Shown here one piece after another: positions 42,190 to 43,541 of a stretch of 43,541 bases of DNA. Source of the DNA: Deltaproteobacteria bacterium (GTDB lineage Bacteria > Myxococcota_A > Polyangia > DRWM01 > JAAZOP01); assembly GCA_016218815.1 (NCBI GenBank), contig JACRCX010000050.1, forward strand, positions 1 through 43,541, read 5' to 3'. The notes beneath the pieces were generated by a model. It was not told where the DNA came from. It did no database searches and worked only from the letters and a program-made list of their open reading frames with translations. The position numbers were made by a program, and so were the translations under genes. Each line of letters begins with the position of its first letter. Position 1 is the first letter of the stretch.

Positions 42190-42408
42190 CTACCGGCCGG
42201 CGGGAGCGGCGTCGCGGGCGGGGATCCCGGGCAGGCCGTCGCCGTCACCGTCGGGGAAGGAGCGGATCTGGGCCAGCAGGGCCTCCCACAGTTTCAGCTC
42301 CTGGACGCCGGAAACGGCGGGGTCCGCGTCGAGGATCATCGAGACCATGTCGGTGACCGGCGTGCCGTCGACGCTCACTTGGTCCCAGGCGCCGTCGCAA
42401 CCCGCCGA
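42190..42408 (-). pseudogene. 3' fragment of an unknown gene
   Basis: The minus-strand frame ending at 42190 reads CDGAWDQVSVDGTPVTDMVSM, then QELKLWEALLAQIRSFPDGDGDGLP, which looks like real protein. Upstream of 42408 the same frame turns into Arg/Ala-rich shadow of the Cys-rich protein. I read it as a truncated 3' end; a small gene with an unusual start is also possible. Confidence 0.35.
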
Positions 42409-42409
42409 A

Positions 42410-43541
42410 TCAACGCCGGCGGCGCCGGCCGCTGAGCGCCGCGAGCGCTGCGGCCAGCGCCAAGCCCGGCCACGCCGCGGCCGGCGGGATGGTGCGACAG
42501 CCGCAGCCGCCGGAGCCGGAGCCTCGCGAGCACGCCGAAGGCTCGCCGGCGCAGGTGAAGCCCGTCTCGACCGCGCAGACCTCGCTGCAGCCGTCGCCAG
42601 CGGCGGTGTTTCCGTCGTCGCACGCTTCTGCCGCCGCGAGCAGTCCATCGCCGCAGGTGCCGGCGCAGACCGACGGTTCGCCGGCGCACGTGAAGCCGTG
42701 CTCGACGTCGCACGTGCCGTTGCAGCCGTCGCCGGCGGCAGTGTTCCCGTCGTCGCACTCCTCGCCGCTCGCCACGGCGCCGTCGCCGCAGCCCGCCCCG
42801 CAGACGGACGGCTCGCCGGAGCAGCTCCAGCCGGGCTCGCCGTCGCAAGCGGCGTCGCAGCCGTCACCCGGCGTCCTGTTCCCGTCGTCGCACGCCTCGT
42901 CCGCCGCGACCAGGCCGTCGCCGCAGGTGCCGGCGCAGACGGACGGCTCGCCCGTGCACGTGAAGCCGTGCTCGACGGCGCACGCGGCGCCGCAACCGTC
43001 GCCGGCCGCAGTGTTTCCATCGTCGCAGGCCTCGGCGCCGCAAAGGAAGCCGTCGCCGCAGCCGGTCTCGTCCGCGGAACAATCGGCGCGGCAGCCGTCG
43101 CAGTCGTCGGCGTTTCCGTCGTCGCAGGCCTCGGCGCCGCAAGCCACGCCGTCGCCGCAGCCGGTCTCCAGGACCGAGCAGTCGGCGGCGCAGCCGTCGC
43201 AGTCGTCGGTGTTTCCGTCGTCGCAGACCTCGGCGCCGCAGAGGAAGCCGTCGCCGCATCCGGTCTCGGGGGCGGAGCAGTCTGCGCGGCAACCGTCGCA
43301 GTCGTCGGTGTTTCCGTCGTCGCAGGCCTCGGCGCCGCAAAGGAAGCCGTCGCCGCACCCGGTCTCGAGAGCGGAGCAATCGGCGGCGCAGCCGTCGCAG
43401 TCGTCGGTGTTTCCGTCGTCGCAGGCCTCGGCGCCGCAGAGGAAACCGTCGCCGCAGCCGGATTCGCGGTCGCGGTAGTCGGCGCGGCAGCCGTCGCAGT
43501 CGTCGGTATTGCCGTCGTCGCAAAGCTCGGCGCCGCAGACG
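42410..43541 (-). CDS. Myxobacterial Cys-rich repeat protein with MYXO-CTERM signal (partial)
   Basis: The last 377 residues; the 5' end is outside the window. Upstream part: 33-residue repeats CDDGNTDDCDGCRADCSA, then ETGCGDGFLCGAEA. Downstream part: four 45-residue repeats CDDGNTAAGDGC, then GFTCxGEPSVCAGTCGDGL. These are Myxococcus Cys-rich (DUF4215-like) repeats. The C-terminus has a Ser/Gly spacer, GCGCRT, a hydrophobic helix (AAAWPGLALAAALAAL) and RRRRR, the MYXO-CTERM sorting signal that leads to surface anchoring. It is probably exposed on the outer surface. Confidence 0.9.
   Translation of the reverse strand, partial: VCGAELCDDGNTDDCDGCRADYRDRESGCGDGFLCGAEACDDGNTDDCDGCAADCSALETGCGDGFLCGAEACDDGNTDDCDGCRADCSAPETGCGDGFLCGAEVCDDGNTDDCDGCAADCSVLETGCGDGVACGAEACDDGNADDCDGCRADCSADETGCGDGFLCGAEACDDGNTAAGDGCGAACAVEHGFTCTGEPSVCAGTCGDGLVAADEACDDGNRTPGDGCDAACDGEPGWSCSGEPSVCGAGCGDGAVASGEECDDGNTAAGDGCNGTCDVEHGFTCAGEPSVCAGTCGDGLLAAAEACDDGNTAAGDGCSEVCAVETGFTCAGEPSACSRGSGSGGCGCRTIPPAAAWPGLALAAALAALSGRRRRR
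43060..43541 (-). repeat. 99-bp and 135-bp in-frame tandem repeats
   Basis: TTTCCGTCG landmarks fall at 43113, 43212, 43311 and 43410, exactly 99 bp apart (33 codons), to the window end. The adjoining stretch 42540-43060 has four 135-bp units (landmarks 42608, 42743, 42878, 43013). Both encode the Cys-rich repeats of the partial protein. The 99-bp units are much more alike than the 135-bp ones, so they amplified more recently. Confidence 0.85.

Noticed and set aside
43060..43541. CRISPR-like direct repeats
   Set aside because: The 99-bp units are contiguous, in frame and encode Cys-rich protein repeats; there are no spacers.

Overview
The window is high-GC bacterial DNA that looks like a Myxococcota (myxobacterial or deltaproteobacterial-lineage) genome. 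The evidence is a Cys-rich repeat protein ending in a GCGC / hydrophobic helix / Arg-tail signal of the MYXO-CTERM type, many secreted lipoproteins with Asp/Ala linkers and MopE-like or Cys-rich repeats, and two membrane-bound Ser/Thr kinases. No rRNA, tRNA or CRISPR array was recognised.

Layout. (1) 1-1715: left-truncated IS66-family element (tnpA, tnpB, 5' part of tnpC), minus strand. (2) 14049 down to 1688, minus strand: a tightly packed six-gene operon made of a PEGA-containing Ser/Thr kinase, a TPR-PEGA membrane protein, and four lipoproteins (361, 1613, 948 and about 108 aa). A -35/-10 pair with an overlapping inverted repeat precedes the kinase. (3) 14231-23084: zapA, a CAP/SCP-domain lipoprotein, a histidine kinase (plus strand, sharing a CTAG with a convergent porin), and an operon with a MshEN-domain protein, a B12-domain-less methylmalonyl-CoA mutase subunit and a small membrane protein. 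(4) 23328-29600: TPR protein, lipoproteins, YHS lipoprotein, APS kinase and, at 25990-26352, a decayed copy of genes that are intact at 36.3-38.7 kb. (5) 29607-33805: two coupled membrane genes, one with a toroidal glycosidase-like domain. (6) 33855-38737: a second Ser/Thr kinase followed by two lipoproteins. (7) 38.8-39.5 kb: an IS200/IS605-type element. (8) 39630-42408: metX, a frameshifted and shortened metW, and remnants including a possible FBP aldolase/phosphatase. (9) 42410-end: Cys-rich MYXO-CTERM protein with 135-bp and 99-bp tandem repeats, cut by the window edge.

The main finding is a 27-residue six-cysteine module, C-x4-C-x3-C-x9-C-x4-C-x-C, with identical spacing in four lipoproteins. 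In each it lies a short acidic spacer after the lipidated Cys and is followed by an Asp-rich linker and an unrelated C-terminal domain (VWA/MopE, repeat propeller, ThuA/GATase-like fold, TolB-like propeller). Both loci that carry it also carry a membrane Ser/Thr kinase. I infer a kinase-linked surface lipoprotein family with a common N-terminal docking or sorting module; I know of no named family for this module. The window also has six different short-period (7-10 bp) quasi-tandem repeats at gene ends, and one of them extends the metX reading frame.
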